A stretch of DNA of 64,000 bases from Vicia villosa (GCF_029867415.1 NC_081185.1:32502245-32566244), one strand, 5' to 3'; counted from the first letter of the stretch, positions 46,501 to 57,678 are shown. Program-made: numbers and translations. The notes: generated by a model not told the origin, from the sequence alone.

Positions 46501-46815
46501 AAATACTTGATGTTGACCAAAAGTCAGGAGCTTTGATTGTATTTTGACCATAGTTGACTTTTAGGTCAACATAGTCGATTGTTGATCATCTGAGCCATTG
46601 AGTGAGTAATCCTCGGAATTGAAGCTTGACATTTGACATGGAGATGCTTTGGGACATATGAGGTACCTTGAGATCCATTCGAGGCCTTAGAGATTCAAAA
46701 TCCTTTGATAAAATGCAAAACCCTAATTTTGAATAGGAGAGAGTGCTTTTGAGAAAACCCTTGAACCTTGAGTCATTGAAGATGAAATGATGAGGGCAAA
46801 TTTTGGGGTAAGACA
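43580..46815 (-). repeat. Second full LTR of the A family, flanked by TTATG on both sides
   Basis: Matches 13834-16997 along its length with scattered differences (roughly 2-3 percent by eye, not computed). TTATG precedes it (43575-43579) and follows it (46816-46820), so by itself it looks like a solo LTR. A 70-bp segment is tandemly doubled (44627-44696 and 44697-44766) relative to the first copy. The tRNA-like segment recurs at about 44830-44915. Confidence 0.8.
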
Positions 46816-46820
46816 TTATG

Positions 46821-48656
46821 AACATAAAAAGAGATCCCCCATTGCCTTCTAGAGCTATTAGGATCCTCACCATCAATTGAAACGCCCAGAATCACCATTC
46901 AAGAACTCACGGTTTAGGCGTTTTTTTAGATTTTGATTTCATACATTTATGCAATTTTAATTGTATTTGATCATATATTCTTGTTTGTCATGATATTTTG
47001 ATGGTGTATGGTTAGTTTGGTTGAAGTTTCGATACAGGTTTAAAGGGGTGCCATTGCTAGGGTTTCTGCTTCTCAATTTGGGGGTTTCTAGTAGAGGCAA
47101 AATTAGGATCAATGGAGATCACCATTCGACTGATCAGCGGCCAATTTCTAGTCGACTCATGTTCTTATCTGAAAATTATTTAATCCGTATAATGAGATTG
47201 ATGATTGCAGGGCTTTAGCAACAGAAGAAAACCGTGGGTAAAGGTTTGTATTTTTTCAGAAAAATCCATAGGTTGAAGACGAAGCTGGGCGCGGGGAATT
47301 TTTTTTAAATTTTGATTCGATTGCATTTTTTATATTATTACCTGCGCGCGTATTGTTAACAGCGAAGCAAGCATAGCCCAATGGAGGAAAGCGTGCACAA
47401 AGGCTTTGGTGGTCTAAGACGTGTGTTCGAACCTGATCAGCGACATACGCGTTTTTTGTTATTATCATTTGTTCCCTTGCTCTCATGAATCCAGCGTGGC
47501 CTGTCAAGGAATGCTCACAGTAGGACCTCAATATATAGCCATTGGATCTGTTTCTATGTCAATCCAACGCATACAGAATTGAAGGATCACCATGGATGCT
47601 CAGGAGTCACGCAGACAGGATCAAAACCAGGTTTTATTATGTTTTTATATTATTTGTATAATTATATGATTAAATCTAGTATATTTTTTATATATATAAT
47701 TTGGTTTTTTAAAATTGAATTAATAGTATAATTAGTATTAGGATTTATTTATTATTCGTTTTGATCGAACTAATTGATCGCGATGGTTAAAAATTAATTA
47801 TTTAATTAATTAAATAATATATAAACTCGAATAAGGTTTATTTTGCTAAAGGGTTTTAACCGATTCTATTGGTTACGATGATTAGCAATTTTCATAAATT
47901 CGTTATTTGTTTTAATCAAACCTATTGATTACGATAATTAACGATAATTGAAATACTTCGTTAATTTATTAGTCGTTCTAATCAAATCAATTGGTTGCGG
48001 TGATTAATAATAAAATAATTCAATTCCCAAAACAATTCAAATAAACTAATTAAAACACATCAATTTGCTAATAGTGATAATCGAATCTATTAATGAGAAT
48101 AGTTAACAATCCTTCGTTAAATTTGTTAATTATGGTGATCAAACCTATTGATCATTGCGATTAATAGAACATATTAAAATCAGGGTTGTACGCCATTTAA
48201 AACACACCGCTTTCACAAAACTACGGATTTTCAAAATTGCGATAAGGTAATTCAAAATACATTGCAAACTGCGAATTTCAAAACTACGATAAGGTAATTC
48301 AAAATACCTTCAAATACATTCATATCAAATCTAAGGCATACGACCCTGCCCAAACTACGTAGACTCTGATCCTCCATAAGGAGGTACGTAGGCACTTGGA
48401 TAACCAAGGCGAGTCCTCTTCCCCAAAATCTCACTTTTCAGCCTATTCATTTCCTTAGCTATAAACCTTAACACTTTTAGCCATAAACTTTTGCCTTAAA
48501 CTCAAAACCTTAGGAAAGGGTTAAGGGTGCCTAACACCTTCCCTTGACCCGAATATAATAACTTACCCTGAATCTCTTAACTGTGTAGGGTTTCCTATTC
48601 GCCCTGGTAGAATAGTTGGCGACTCTAAATCTAATGTTTTAGGACAAGTTGCTACA
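46821..48656 (+). repeat. 5' LTR of element B, second part
   Basis: Continues the LTR interrupted at 13833 and ends GACAAGTTGCTACA, followed by the PBS. It contains a tRNA-like segment (47362-47445), a hairpin CCTCC-ATAA-GGAGG (48371-48384) and TGGCGACTCT about 40 bp before its end. AT-rich stretches with CCTATTGAT(T/C) repeats lie at 47850-48150. No gene. Confidence 0.8.
47362..47445 (+). other. tRNA-like segment in LTR of element B
   Basis: TAGCCCAATGGA (47374-47385) resembles a Pol III A-box and GTTCGAACC (47425-47433) a B-box, about 40 bases apart as in tRNA genes. The acceptor arms do not pair well, so it is not a functional tRNA gene. Confidence 0.6.
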
Positions 48657-48658
48657 GC

Positions 48659-48676
48659 TGGCGACTCTCCTGGGAA
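48659..48676 (+). other. Degenerate primer-binding site of element B
   Basis: TGGCGACTCTCCTGGGAA follows the LTR end by two bases. It differs from the A-element PBS at several 3' positions, which suggests decay since insertion. Confidence 0.75.
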
Positions 48677-49339
48677 TAACTCACTAATGGTGAATTATTA
48701 TGCTCCTTGGTTTTGGTAGGGTTTAGGTTTTTGGTTAACTATTTAGGTTTTTGGTTAATTATTAGGGTTTGGCTAACTTGCCAGGGTTAGGGTTTTGGAT
48801 TAGGATTTAGGTTTTTTTCTTTTCCTTTTATCAATAAACATTTAAATTTTTATTTATTTATTTGCAATTTCATTTATTTACAACAATATTTGTTTATTTG
48901 AATATTTGTTGTTTTATTGCATTTTGGGATATTATAAATTGCGTTAAAACATAAGTGTGGGAATTATCCTTAAGACCAGGGGGACTTGCATCGCCTACGA
49001 GTCTTATTGATAATTCCACTCAGAGTGGGTTGAATATTCGGAAGTGTCCAAAACGAGACTTGACTTTGTTGAGGGCAGGACTTGGTATTTGGCTGATCTC
49101 TCTGAGAACCTACCCCTAAAACTCGAACCTCATGAGCAAATGAGTGGTTCTAAATCCAAAGAGACAAAAAGTCTCGGAGGCTACGAACGTCCCCATGAGA
49201 CCCTTGTTAGAACATACCAATGGGAAGGGTAGACTCCCTAAGCCGTCATGCCGAACCTATGAACTTAGGGCTTTTGTGCTTAGGTGCTTATTATATGTTT
49301 GCGATTTATATACTGCGAATATTTGCGTTTTAATTTTGC
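48677..49339 (+). other. Leader region of element B
   Basis: Collinear with A at 42705-41881. AGGGTTTAGG-like motifs near the PBS. No gene. Confidence 0.6.
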
Positions 49340-49930
49340 AGGTCTTCATACGCGTTCCCTAGCTTGTAGGGATTCGATTTTCAAGATCATGTCCTTCCCA
49401 CGAAGGACATCTCCATTTGTGCACGTCAATTGGTCTCTCTATGGCCATGGGACCTAGTGGCTGTCTTGAACAATCACCTCGGGCCTACATCTACGCACTC
49501 CCTAGCCGGTAGGGATTATACTTCTAAGGTTGCATTCTTCGCACGAGGGGAAACTTAGTTAGCATACGTCGATTGGCCTCTCGATGGCCATGAGATCTAG
49601 TGGCTGTCCTGAACGATCACCCCATGCTTACTCCCGCACATCCCCTAACTTGTAGGGTTTGGATTTCCATTTATACATCTTTCATCCCTAGCCTGTAGGG
49701 ATTTCACTTCGTCCAATATCGTCTTTAGATAGGTTGTGTTACGCATAGAGAACCTTCCCACGAGGGACAACTTCATTAGTATACGTCGAACGGCCCCTCG
49801 ATGGCCATGAGATTTGGTGACTGTCTTGAACGGTCACCAACTACTACCTTTTGCATATTCCCTAACCTAAGGGGTTTCATTGGCGCATCATAACATCTAG
49901 CTTGCACGGATTTCACTAGGGTCTAATGTC
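49340..49930 (+). repeat. Compound hairpin repeat (H8-H10), element B
   Basis: Four to five units of about 140-180 bp. Hairpins include TCCCTA-GCTTG-TAGGGA, TCCCTA-GCCGG-TAGGGA, GTCCTT-CCCACG-AAGGAC and GGCC-TCTCGAT-GGCC. The order of hairpins is as in element A, inverted. Confidence 0.8.
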
Positions 49931-52504
49931 GTCCCTTAATCCATATAGGTTGTCCTTAAGGTTATATCTGTCGCACGTCTGCATTGCATTACATACAAAG
50001 GGTTATAATACACACAAAGAGAAGTCTTTTGCATACGCATGCATTTTCATCTTTATTCATACATTTACATTTGCGTTTCTACTTCGCCCGCATCCATACT
50101 TACCGTGCTAGCCGATTTCCCGAGACTCGCAAAAAAAAATCAAAAGGATCATAAACTGTGGAGAAAGGAGGATAAATTATTGGGAACGAGCTTGGTCTTA
50201 CAAAGAAAAAAAAGGATGTCTTTCACCATGCCAGCCACATGTTCAGGTCTCTTCGTAACAGGATTGTAAACACAACAAAGGTTATCATCGAGCAAGGATT
50301 AGTTCAACAAAGAAGTTCCCCCATAGATACACTCAAGAGGTATCTAGTCATAAAGGGGTTCATCTTAGAATATAGCAAGGCTTACAAAGACGCTCTGCGA
50401 TAACTTGGGGGGCAAGGGTCAGTCCAACTGGGGCAATATCTTGAACAAAGATGCATAATTACGATGGAGGGAAGGTGACATATGTCAACTCCCCACCAAG
50501 AGGCAAAAGGGTCGTAGGTTGTCTATATCAATTACAAACACTGAAGGTTGCAAACGGTGTGATACTACCCTTAGAAAAAGTGAAAGAGGTTCAGTCAAAG
50601 GAAACTCATGAAGTTCCGGACGACGAAAACCCACCACTAACAATTTATTCCCGACAGGTTTGACATGCCCAAGGAGAGTTCGAGGTTACCCTTTACTTCT
50701 ACAAGTCACAGAACTAAGGAGTAAAACAAAGTCATTGGATTAACAAGGGAGATTATCCCTAGGATTAATAGGTGTTCATCATGTCAAAATTGCAACCCCT
50801 ACGAGCGCTAAGTGTTGCCTAGGATAAAAGTTGTACCTTCAGATTAACAATTCTAATGGGGTAACCATGCAGGTTTTGGAGTCAATTCATTCGCTCCATT
50901 CTATCACTACTACGAGTTTCCACTCGCACCATTCTATTTTACTTCAATTTTAATTTCCAAGTATTAACAAAATTAAAGGAGAATAACAAAATACAAACAA
51001 CTAAATCTTGCTAAACATATGCTTTCAAGGTAAGACCGAGTCGACGATGTAAGGCATTGTTTCAATCCCTAAACAGTGGAGAAATAAGGAGATAATCCGT
51101 AGTCAACCCCCTCGAGCCAGGAGTTGGAGTTTGTTTCTATTTTTCAAATAAATCTTAATTTCAACCAGGGGAAGGGTAGATTGAGATTAATTCAATGGTG
51201 TATTTTGTGGTCAAGAGAATCAGTCAAGCAAAGCAAAGGTTCAAGCATACCTTCTTCATCGCGTTCATTAAAGATGGAGGAAATAATGGAGATAACATTC
51301 ACAACATCTTCTTCCTCAATATATTATTCGAGATCGAGGACGTATCACAGTCGAAGTTTACAAATCAAAGTCAACATGGCAGTCACTATATTCAAAATCC
51401 AAGGATCAATATTTCAAAAGGAGCATTCAAAAAAAAGGAGGAAAGCGCTCGCTAAGTCAAAACGGAAAATTCCATAAAAGAAAACAAAAAATGACTTAGG
51501 CAAAAATTAGGGCATTCTGATGGATCAAATTCAAAGGAATTGGCTCATGCAAAAATAAGGGATAAAAACAAAAGCAAAAACCAAAGGATAATCTTGTGAC
51601 TGCTAAATCATCGAAGCTTCCCATCAATGCTTGGATCTCTACAACATATTTCATCTGTGCTTGGATCTTCACTAATGCTTTCGCTCATCATCGGAGCTGA
51701 AACAATTCTCTTGGAAACGAAACACATTCATTGGATTAAACGAACTTTAGGATTGGAGAACATCAAGGAGAAAGGGGTGGGTTAAATAAATTTTGAGCCT
51801 TATATCCTTTGTTTCTTAAACCATGAACCAGACCAAGTTACAACATTCAAAAGTCCTAATTGAGGCAAGGTTAACTACGAAAGCATATTAAGCAGGATTT
51901 TGTTATACTAACTCATAAGGTTGTTAAAACTGTTCCTAACCACTACGCTTCTTCAAGCATTCATCTCCGATCATCCTATCCTAATTCATAATGGACTTTG
52001 ATTTCAAAACTTGCATGCGCATCGCATTGGAGTTACTTCTCAAAGGGCATGGCGTCATCTACGAATATACACTTAGCATCAAGGAGATCTCAAAATGGGT
52101 TTAATCAAAGGCAATTATTTCTAATAAAGACTCTTGAATGGGGGAATCACGTTCAGAGGGTTCTCCTAAACAGGAGCAAAATTTCAAGGATTTCAGGGGC
52201 ATATAATCAAGGATCCTATTAACTAGGGGCATTCATCCTAAGGTTCAATCGACTTGGGTCACGTCTCGAAGCAATAACAATCAGGGGCATGTCAAACATG
52301 GGAGAAGTTTAAATGAATAGAACACTATGGATAGCCCTCCATATCCTGGAGATCAAGGGCATGCCCTTCAATCTAAACGTCGAAGCATATGAAAAGGTTA
52401 TTTCTCGGGGCACTTCCTTCATGGCTTGGAGATCAGAGGCATCTTTTTTCCATGAAAATATTGGGGCAGTGGATATCAAATCCATAGGGCGAACAATTCG
52501 AAAG
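49931..52504 (+). other. Conserved non-coding part of element B body
   Basis: Matches A 22430-19890 in inverted orientation. A sense frame at 51195-51455 (86 codons, MVYF to KKKEESAR) is the counterpart of 21214-20909. A second overlapping frame (51124-51477) is also open, so codon-level evidence is weak. Confidence 0.55.
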
Positions 52505-52700
52505 GATAAAGGTGTGGAGAACCTCAAAAGGCTAAAGGTGTGGAGGACCTCAAAAGGTTAAAGGGGTGGAGAACCTTAAAAGGTTAAAGGTGTGGAGAAC
52601 CTCAAAAGGTTAAAGGTGTGGAGAACCTCAAAAGGTTAAAGGTGTGAAGAACTTCAAGAGGTGAAAGGTGCGAAGAATTGCAAAAGGTTAAAGGCGTGGA
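52505..52700 (+). repeat. AACCTCAAAAGGTT array (H7), element B
   Basis: About seven units of 27 bp, GGTGTGGAGAACCTCAAAAG type. AACCT/AGGTT arms hold through A/T changes in the loop. Confidence 0.85.
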
Positions 52701-52949
52701 GTAATTCTAAGGGTCAAACCGGGGCAAGACGCACAGCAAAAGGAAAAGGCGTCCACACACTTTACAACCTCCGACAGATCTTTCTCCTAACTATGATCTC
52801 CAAGTTCAAAACAAGCTTTGGGAAATCAGGCTAGAATCATACCCTATCAAACGACCTTATATGTTTTGGTTATCAACAACCTATTATTGGAGCATCATGC
52901 AAATATACATAAGTCATGCATTACATACATTGGTTGATATATTACACCG

Positions 52950-53305
52950 CACCTTTTTTAGGTAGTATTCTTTAAGACAAATCTTACGATCCTTTCTAGG
53001 AACCTTTTCAGGTAGTCTTCTTTAAGACGAATTGTCATCCTTTCTAGGAACCTCTTCAGGTAGTCTTCATTAAGACATTCTCTTTCTAAGAACCTTTCTA
53101 GGTAGTCTTTTCTAAGACATTCATCGTCCTTTCCAAGACCCTTTTTAGGTAGTCTTTTTTAAGACATCTTTGAACCTTTTTAGGTAGTCTTCTTTAAGAC
53201 AAATTTTATCCTTTCTAAGAACCTTTTCAGGTAGTCTTCTTTAAGACAAATTTTCATATCCACTCCAGAAACCTTTTCAGGTAGTCTTATAGAAGACATT
53301 ATTTC
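52950..53305 (+). repeat. GTCTT/AAGAC array (H6), element B
   Basis: Nine or so units of 35-45 bp. Each has ACCT-TTTC-AGGT, GTCTT-CTTT-AAGAC and TCCT-TTCT-AGGA or its A/T-shifted form. Confidence 0.8.
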
Positions 53306-53700
53306 GCTCCACTCGTTACATCAATCAACATATACATAAGCATAAGCATCATCCACATACATAAACATTACCAAGCCGGCATAAGCATAGTCGTGGTATA
53401 GGGGAAAACATGGGTTAAACAGGTTCAATGGGCTTAAGGAGATAAAATCTTGGGATGTGCATCAGCATCAGCATATATACATATGCATCAGCATAAGCAT
53501 TCGAGTAAACATCATAAGACATCTACGTGGTACAAATGTCAGGATCATAGGCATGTACACGCTACGCATTACACACTACGTTTCACACACTGCGCTTTAC
53601 ACACTATGCTTTGCACGCTAACTTGGTACATACAGCATATACAACGCCAGGTCTCTGGCTCTCATATTTCTAAATTCTGCAGATATGTCAAAGAAATTTA
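53306..53700 (+). other. Element B body between H6 and H1 arrays
   Basis: Contains irregular CATAAGCAT/CATCAGCAT repeats and an ACACTACGCTTTACAC cluster. H2-H5 arrays seen in A or C are absent here. No gene. Confidence 0.5.
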
Positions 53701-54256
53701 TGCAGGTAAGTTTGCTAGAACTATAGAAAATGATTCCTTTGGTGCAGGTAATTTTTCTAGAACTATAGCAAATGATTCCTTTGGTGCAGGTAAGTTTGCT
53801 AGAACCATAGTAAATGATTCCTTATGGTGCACGTAAGTTTGCTAGAACTATAGCAAGTGATCCCTATTGGTGTAGGTAAGCTTGTCAGAACTATGGCAAG
53901 TGATCCCTATTGATGCAGGTAAGCTTGTCAGAACTATGACAAGTGATCCCTATTGGTGCAGGTAAGCTTGTTAGAACTATGGCAAGTGATCCCTATTGGT
54001 GTAGGTAAGCTTGTCAGAACTATGGCAAGTGATCTCTATTGGTGCAGGTAAGCTTGTCAAAACCATGGCAAGTGATCCCTATTGGTGCAGGTAAGCTTGT
54101 CAGAACTATGGCAAGTGATTCCTTTGGTGCAGGTAAGCTTGCTATAACCTTAGCAAGTGACTCATTTACGCATGTAAACTTGTTAGAACTATAACAAGTG
54201 ATTCCTCTCTCATCCAAGACAACTACAAAGACTTACTAGAACTATAGTAAGTGGGG
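53701..54256 (+). repeat. 43-bp hairpin minisatellite (H1), element B, element sense
   Basis: About 13 units, for example GGTGCAGGTAAG then CTTGTCA-GAACTA-TGGCAAG then TGATCCCTATT. Stems include CTTGTTA-GAACTA-TAACAAG, CTTGCTA-TAACCT-TAGCAAG and CTTACTA-GAACTA-TAGTAAG. Many units open with CAGGTAAG, the consensus of a 5' splice site. Two more units follow the solo LTR at 56181-56270. Confidence 0.9.
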
Positions 54257-54261
54257 TACAC

Positions 54262-56175
54262 TGTAACACCCGTATAATTTTAATATTAATTTAATTTGGA
54301 ATATTGAATTAATAATTAGAATTATTAAGGTTTTTTGTGAAAATAATGGTTTATGGCATTTGGGCCATGTGAGAAATAGTAAAAGAGGGGGGGTGTGATA
54401 TAGGAAGGCCCTTTACTAATTTTATTATTATTTTCATAAAATAATTAGAATTGGGAAGGAAAGAGGAGAACGTGAAAAGAGAGAAGTTGGAACACGAAGA
54501 ACGTGGAAGAGGAACAAAGAGGAAGAGACCAAAGAGCAGGAATTTGGCTAAGGTAAGGGGGGACTCTTCCAATTATCATCTCTTAATGTGATTATAGATG
54601 AATAGTGTGTGAATAGTTGTATTGTTGAGTCAATTCTGTTTGTATATCAGAGTTAGGTCTTGGGTTCTAACAATTGGTTTAGATTTTAGGATTTTGGTGT
54701 GTAGATTGATATGTGATGATAGATTGATCTGTATTGAATGAATCCTGTGAATGAAAACGTAGAATTGGACTGTTTTAGACTCAAAATCGTGAACTAGTAT
54801 GAGTAGAATCGAGTGAGAATTGAACTGTTACGAAACTGCAGAATTCTGGGTATTTTCTGGTTTTTCGCGTATGGGACAGTGTCATACGCGTATGGAATGA
54901 GGTCATACGCGTATGAGGGACATTCCCCAAGGGCTATACGCGTATGATACGCAGCTGCCCTGTCCCAAATACCATGTACTGGTGATTTGCGTATGAGGAG
55001 CGTATGAGGATGCTCATACGCGTATAGAAAATTTAAAAGAGGATTTTGGTTCTGATGATACGCGTATGGCAAGGCTGATACGCGTATGAGGTTTTTTTTA
55101 GGACATTTTCATTCTGGTGAAACGCGTATGACACGCGTATGGAAGAGGGCGATACACGTATGGACTTGGTGATACGCGTATGGTCGCTGTGTGTGAAAAT
55201 TCTGTTTTGTGAATTTCCTGGAAAGTTCAATGATGCGTAACTCTCGATCTGTAGGCCTGTTTTGTATGCTGTTTGAGACTGTGTAAACCTTGTAATGTGA
55301 TTTTGTGGTTTACTGATGATTGATTATATTGAATGATGTTAATGTATATATGAACATGCTTAATAATGATGATGATGATGAAATGAGTATAGATGATGCT
55401 ACTCATAGAATGGAGATGATGAAAGTATGTTATATATATGTTTGCATGCATTCATAAGCATTGATGAGGGCTGAATCCTAGATGATGAGAGGATTAAGTG
55501 AATGGCAGAATTCCCATTGTGTGGAATTTGTGTTGGCAGGGCCGTATCTGGATGATGATAGATCGGTCGGTGGGTGATTCCCATTGATGATGATTGGTAC
55601 CACATGCATAGAGTCAGTTGCATTCATTACATGGAATTGATAACATGACTATATGTATACTCTTGTATTGTTTTGATGGTATGTGTGTGTATGTTGATGG
55701 ATGATCTGGATATAGATGAGTTGGGTGAACGATATAACTGTTGATGTACTGTTATTTATAATGCAATAATATTTGTTAATTGCGAATGAGACTCACCCTT
55801 ACATTATATTTTTCAAATTTAGGATAGCGGCTTCGACTTAGTGAGGATTAGCTCATGAGTCAATGTGTCGGTTAGCGTCGGGTCATGCTCTGATAGATGT
55901 AACACTGGGGGAACGTTGTTTTAATTTATGTCATTAACTTTGTTTTGTTTGTTTTATTTGAGGATTAAAGCATTGATGATGTAATGCTAGTTTGATGACT
56001 TATTCCGCTGTGTAAACATGAGATAGGTTGTTGTGAGTTATGTTAAGATGTTCTTCGGTGGATGCATGACATACGAATGATGTTGTTTTAATTTTTATAT
56101 TGAATTGTGACACCCTGGTGCATGTTACTCTGATTTAATTTGATTAATTTCCGCGGGGTTTAGAAGGGTGTTACA
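54262..56175 (+). mobile_element. Solo LTR of family E
   Basis: 1,914 bp from TGTAACACCC to GGGTGTTACA with target duplication TACAC (54257-54261 and 56176-56180). Orientation is opposite to the LTR at 2180-4219. It sits inside the H1 minisatellite of element B. No internal region remains. No gene seen. Confidence 0.92.
54866..55185. repeat. ATACGCGTAT palindrome cluster in solo LTR E
   Basis: More than ten copies of (A/C)TACGCGTATG, some degenerate, at irregular spacing of 15-60 bp. The LTR at 2180-4219 has GGAACCGGTTCC palindromes instead. Confidence 0.85.
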
Positions 56176-56180
56176 TACAC

Positions 56181-56329
56181 AAACTGCGAAGACTTACTAG
56201 AACTATAGTAAGGGGGTTATTTACAAACTGCAAAAGCTTGCTAGCACTATAGCAAGCTGAATATCATCTACACAACAAACTGCAAGCCCTCTCTATTGCT
56301 AGCTACGTTTATTCATCACGTTAGTCCCT
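56181..56329 (+). other. End of element B body before element C
   Basis: Two H1 hairpins (CTTACTA-GAACTA-TAGTAAG and CTTGCTA-GCACTA-TAGCAAG), then CATCACGTTAGTCCCT, where element C inserted. The polypurine tract of B would lie beyond C. Confidence 0.7.
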
Positions 56330-57555
56330 TGTAGCAACCTGCCCTAAAAATAAAGGTTTAGAGTCGCCACCTATTCTGAAGGGCGAATAGGAAACCCTAC
56401 GCAGATATGAGATTCAGGGTAAGTTATTATAATCAGGTTGAGGGAAGGTGTTAGGCACCCTCAACCCTTTCCTAAAGGCTAACATTGTAAAGATAAGGTT
56501 TATGGCATTATGAGGTTTATAGCTAATGAATTGAAAAGGGTAAAAAATACAATTTAAGAATGAATTGAAATTTTAAGGGGGGAGACTCGCCTTGTTACCA
56601 AGTGCCTACGTACCTCCTTATGGAGGATCAGAGTCAACGTAGTTCGGGCACAGGGTTGTACGCCTTTGAATTTGAATTGATTGTTTGAAGGCTTTTTGAA
56701 TGGCCTATCGTAGTTTTTGAAATTGTGATTTGAAAGGTATTTTGAATTTCCTGATTGACAAGGATGAAAATCCGTAGTGTCGTGGTTTAGTGTGTTTTAG
56801 ATGTTTTGGCGTACAACCCTGATTTGATATGGCACTGTTAGATGCGATGACCAATAGATTTGGTCAGTATAGCTAACGAATTATGGGGCATTGCTGGTTA
56901 CTCATATCGATAGATTGATCGTCGCGGGCAGCAAATTAAAATGTATTTTTATATTATATGTATTTTTTATCTCTCGTCTAAAGCGAATAATAGATTTAGT
57001 CGGGTCGAGGAGAGAATTAGCAAGAATTAATTAAATTATTATTAATAAATTAAATTAATCAAAATTATTTCTCGCCTACTGCGACTAATAGGTATAGTCG
57101 GTTCGGGGAGAAAATTAATATTAAGATTAATGTTTTGCCAAACGGTAATGGGATCGGGCAAACCCTAATATTTTGGTTACACAACTCCTAGGGTTTTTAT
57201 GATTTAATACTTATTAAAATTAATTAAATCAATTAAGTCGAATAATCGACATAATCGAATAATCGGGGGAAAATGTTATATTCCTAACCCTAATCCTAAT
57301 TAAAATAAATAAATTAAATCAAATATACTTATTTATTATTTAAATCTAAATAGTTAAACAAAATAAATAATTATATTAAATAAAACCTGGGTAGTGATTT
57401 GGTGTGTGTGCCATATGATGATCCATGGTATGCCTTAAGCCTTGTGTACGTTAGATCAGGATTTTAGGAGATCCTGTGACTGATGCTGGGGGTGCGTGAT
57501 GAATGCACATGAAGGTGTAGCATTGAATCACGCAAACAAATAACTGGAAAAAATA

Positions 57556-57632
57556 TATTGCCCAACAAGGGTTCGAACCTTTGCCAGCATGGTTACAATG
57601 ATCTTCCATCGCCACTCAGCTGCGTGTCAATA
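57556..57632 (-). other. tRNA-like segment in LTR of element C
   Basis: The minus strand shows CAGCTGAGTGGC (57622-57611; A-box-like) and GGTTCGAACCC (57579-57569; perfect B-box). Spacing fits a tRNA gene. AACCAT...ATGGAAG could form part of an anticodon arm, but there is no paired acceptor stem. Confidence 0.65.
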
Positions 57633-57653
57633 ATTGTTAATGTAATGCACCAA

Positions 57654-57678
57654 AATATATATATATATATATATATAT
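57654..57678. repeat. (AT)n microsatellite
   Basis: Uninterrupted AT dinucleotides for about 24 bp, beside the tRNA-like segment of the C LTR. Confidence 0.95.

Larger units (their letters stand above)
13834..46815 (-). mobile_element. Ogre-like non-autonomous element A (contains Tat element and solo LTR)
   Basis: The 3' LTR is 13834-16997, then polypurine tract, body 17011-22749, 37961-38239 and 41574-42705, PBS 42706-42724 and a 5' LTR broken at about 42918. A further LTR copy (43580-46815) completes the right side. TTATG flanks 13834 on the left and 46815 on the right, consistent with a 5-bp target duplication. Removing the insertions leaves a body of about 7.2 kb with no recognisable gag-pol. 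It depends, by inference, on enzymes supplied by coding Ogre relatives with the same PBS. Confidence 0.75.
13056..56329 (+). mobile_element. Ogre-like non-autonomous element B (interrupted)
   Basis: Pieces in order: 5' LTR 13056-13833 and 46821-48656, degenerate PBS at 48659, body 48657-54261 and 56181-56329. Element C cuts it off close to its expected polypurine end, judged by alignment to element A near 17480. Between PBS and this point there are about 5.75 kb after removing the solo LTR, with no gag, RT or integrase motif. It is inserted in the older Ogre fragment ending at 13055. Confidence 0.75.

Noticed and set aside
53701..54256. Regular direct repeats suggesting a CRISPR array
   Set aside because: There are no distinct spacers, the genome is plant, and variation lies in hairpin stems within continuous units.
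57556..57632. True tRNA gene
   Set aside because: A-box and B-box are present but acceptor arms do not pair and the anticodon arm is unclear; it is also placed in an LTR.
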